DNA of 64,000 bases, from contig OY855912.1 in the NCBI GenBank assembly GCA_963693305.1, positions 32,055,777 to 32,119,776 on the forward strand, written 5' to 3'. Every line of letters starts with the position of its first letter. Within the stretch, counting starts at the first letter, position 1. The notes beneath the pieces are model-generated. The model was not told where the DNA came from and searched no databases. It was given only the letters and a program-made list of their open reading frames with translations. The DNA comes from Meandrina meandrites. Its lineage: Eukaryota > Cnidaria > Anthozoa > Scleractinia > Meandrinidae. The position numbers and the translations under genes are program-made. Shown one piece after another: positions 63,306-64,000 of the stretch.

Positions 63306-64000
63306 TGTAGCGTGTATAGTGCACAGTGCACAGAGTACAGTGTACCGTGTATAGTGCACAGTGCACAGTGCACAGAGTACAGTGTACCGTGTATAGTGCA
63401 CAGTGCACAGAGTACAGTGTACCGTGTATAGTGCACAGTGCACAGAGTACAGTGTACCGTTTATAGTGCACAGTGCACAGAGTACAGTGTACCGTATATA
63501 GTGCACAGTGCGCAGAGTACAGTATACCGTGTATAGTGCACAGTGCACAGTGCACAGAGTACAGTGTACCGTGTATAGTGCACAGCGCACAGAGTACAGT
63601 GTACCGTGTATAGTGCACAGAGTACTGTGTACCGTGTATGGTGTACAGTGCACAGAGTACAGTGTACCGTGTATAGTGCACAGTGCAGAGAGTACAGTGT
63701 ACCGTGTATTGTCCACAGAGTACAGTGTACCGTGTATGGTGCACAGTGCACAGAGTACAGTTTACCGTGTATAGTGCACAGAGTACAGTGTACCGTGTAT
63801 AGTGCACAGTGTACAGTGTACCGTGTATAGTGCACAGAGTAGAGTGTACCGTGTATAGTGCACCGTGCACAGTGTACAGTGTACCGTGCATAGTGCACAG
63901 TGCAGAGAGTACAGTGTACCGTGTATAGTGCACAGAGTACAGTGTACCGTGTATAGTGCAAAGAGTACAGTGTACCGTGTATAGTGCACAGAGTACAGTG

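Larger units (their letters stand above)
53354..64000 (+). repeat. Heptamer-modular satellite, + orientation, second array
   Basis: This is the same modular 28/35/42-bp satellite as at 25,407-35,870, and it runs off the right end of the window. The first 0.45 kb parallels the starts of the other two arrays. Here two 28-bp units (56 bp) before the first TATA island are missing relative to the other copies. No gene-like sequence interrupts it. Confidence 0.96.

Noticed and set aside
25407..64000. Telomere repeat, because the module is 7 bp
   Set aside because: The heptamers (GTGCACA and relatives) are not TTTAGGG or another known G-run telomere repeat, and lack the G-rich strand asymmetry.

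Overview
The window contains no credible gene. It is built almost entirely from two unrelated families of tandem satellite DNA, and satellite runs off both ends. Long, locally homogenised arrays with nested higher-order repeats point to eukaryotic heterochromatin (centromeric, pericentromeric or subtelomeric). The sequence alone does not tell me which organism. I see no tRNA, rRNA, transposon, CRISPR array, bacterial operon or classical telomere repeat.

Family 1 has a monomer of about 152 bp, usually with one EcoRI site and many CpG dinucleotides. Subfamily A fills 1 to about 24,307 on the + strand, roughly 160 monomers. A more diverged subfamily B fills 24,308-25,406 (+), 47,990-48,694 (-) and about 50,561-53,353 (+). 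A third type, C, fills 48,695 to about 49,640. Between 49,641 and 50,560, C-like and B-like monomers alternate.

Family 2 has a basic unit of 28 bp made of four related heptamers (GTGCACA, GAGTACA, GTGTACC, GTGTATA). Extra copies of the first heptamer give 35- and 42-bp units. It fills 25,407-35,870 (+), 35,872-47,989 (-) and 53,354-64,000 (+), about 33 kb in all. Two kinds of irregular insert recur in it: TATA-rich islands and a short A-rich interrupter.

Layout: [A,B +] [heptamer +] | [heptamer -] [B -] | [C, B +] [heptamer +]. Two orientation switches (35,871 and about 48,694) make a nested inverted structure. The B-to-heptamer boundary occurs three times with the same join around CAGCTG, so one ancestral boundary has been copied, once in inverted orientation. 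Duplicated blocks from 259 bp to about 2.4 kb lie within the arrays and record recent unequal exchange or segmental duplication.

The many long open frames are by-products of repeats without stop codons. They include frames of several hundred codons on the strand opposite the GTGCACA orientation of family 2. They should not be annotated as proteins.
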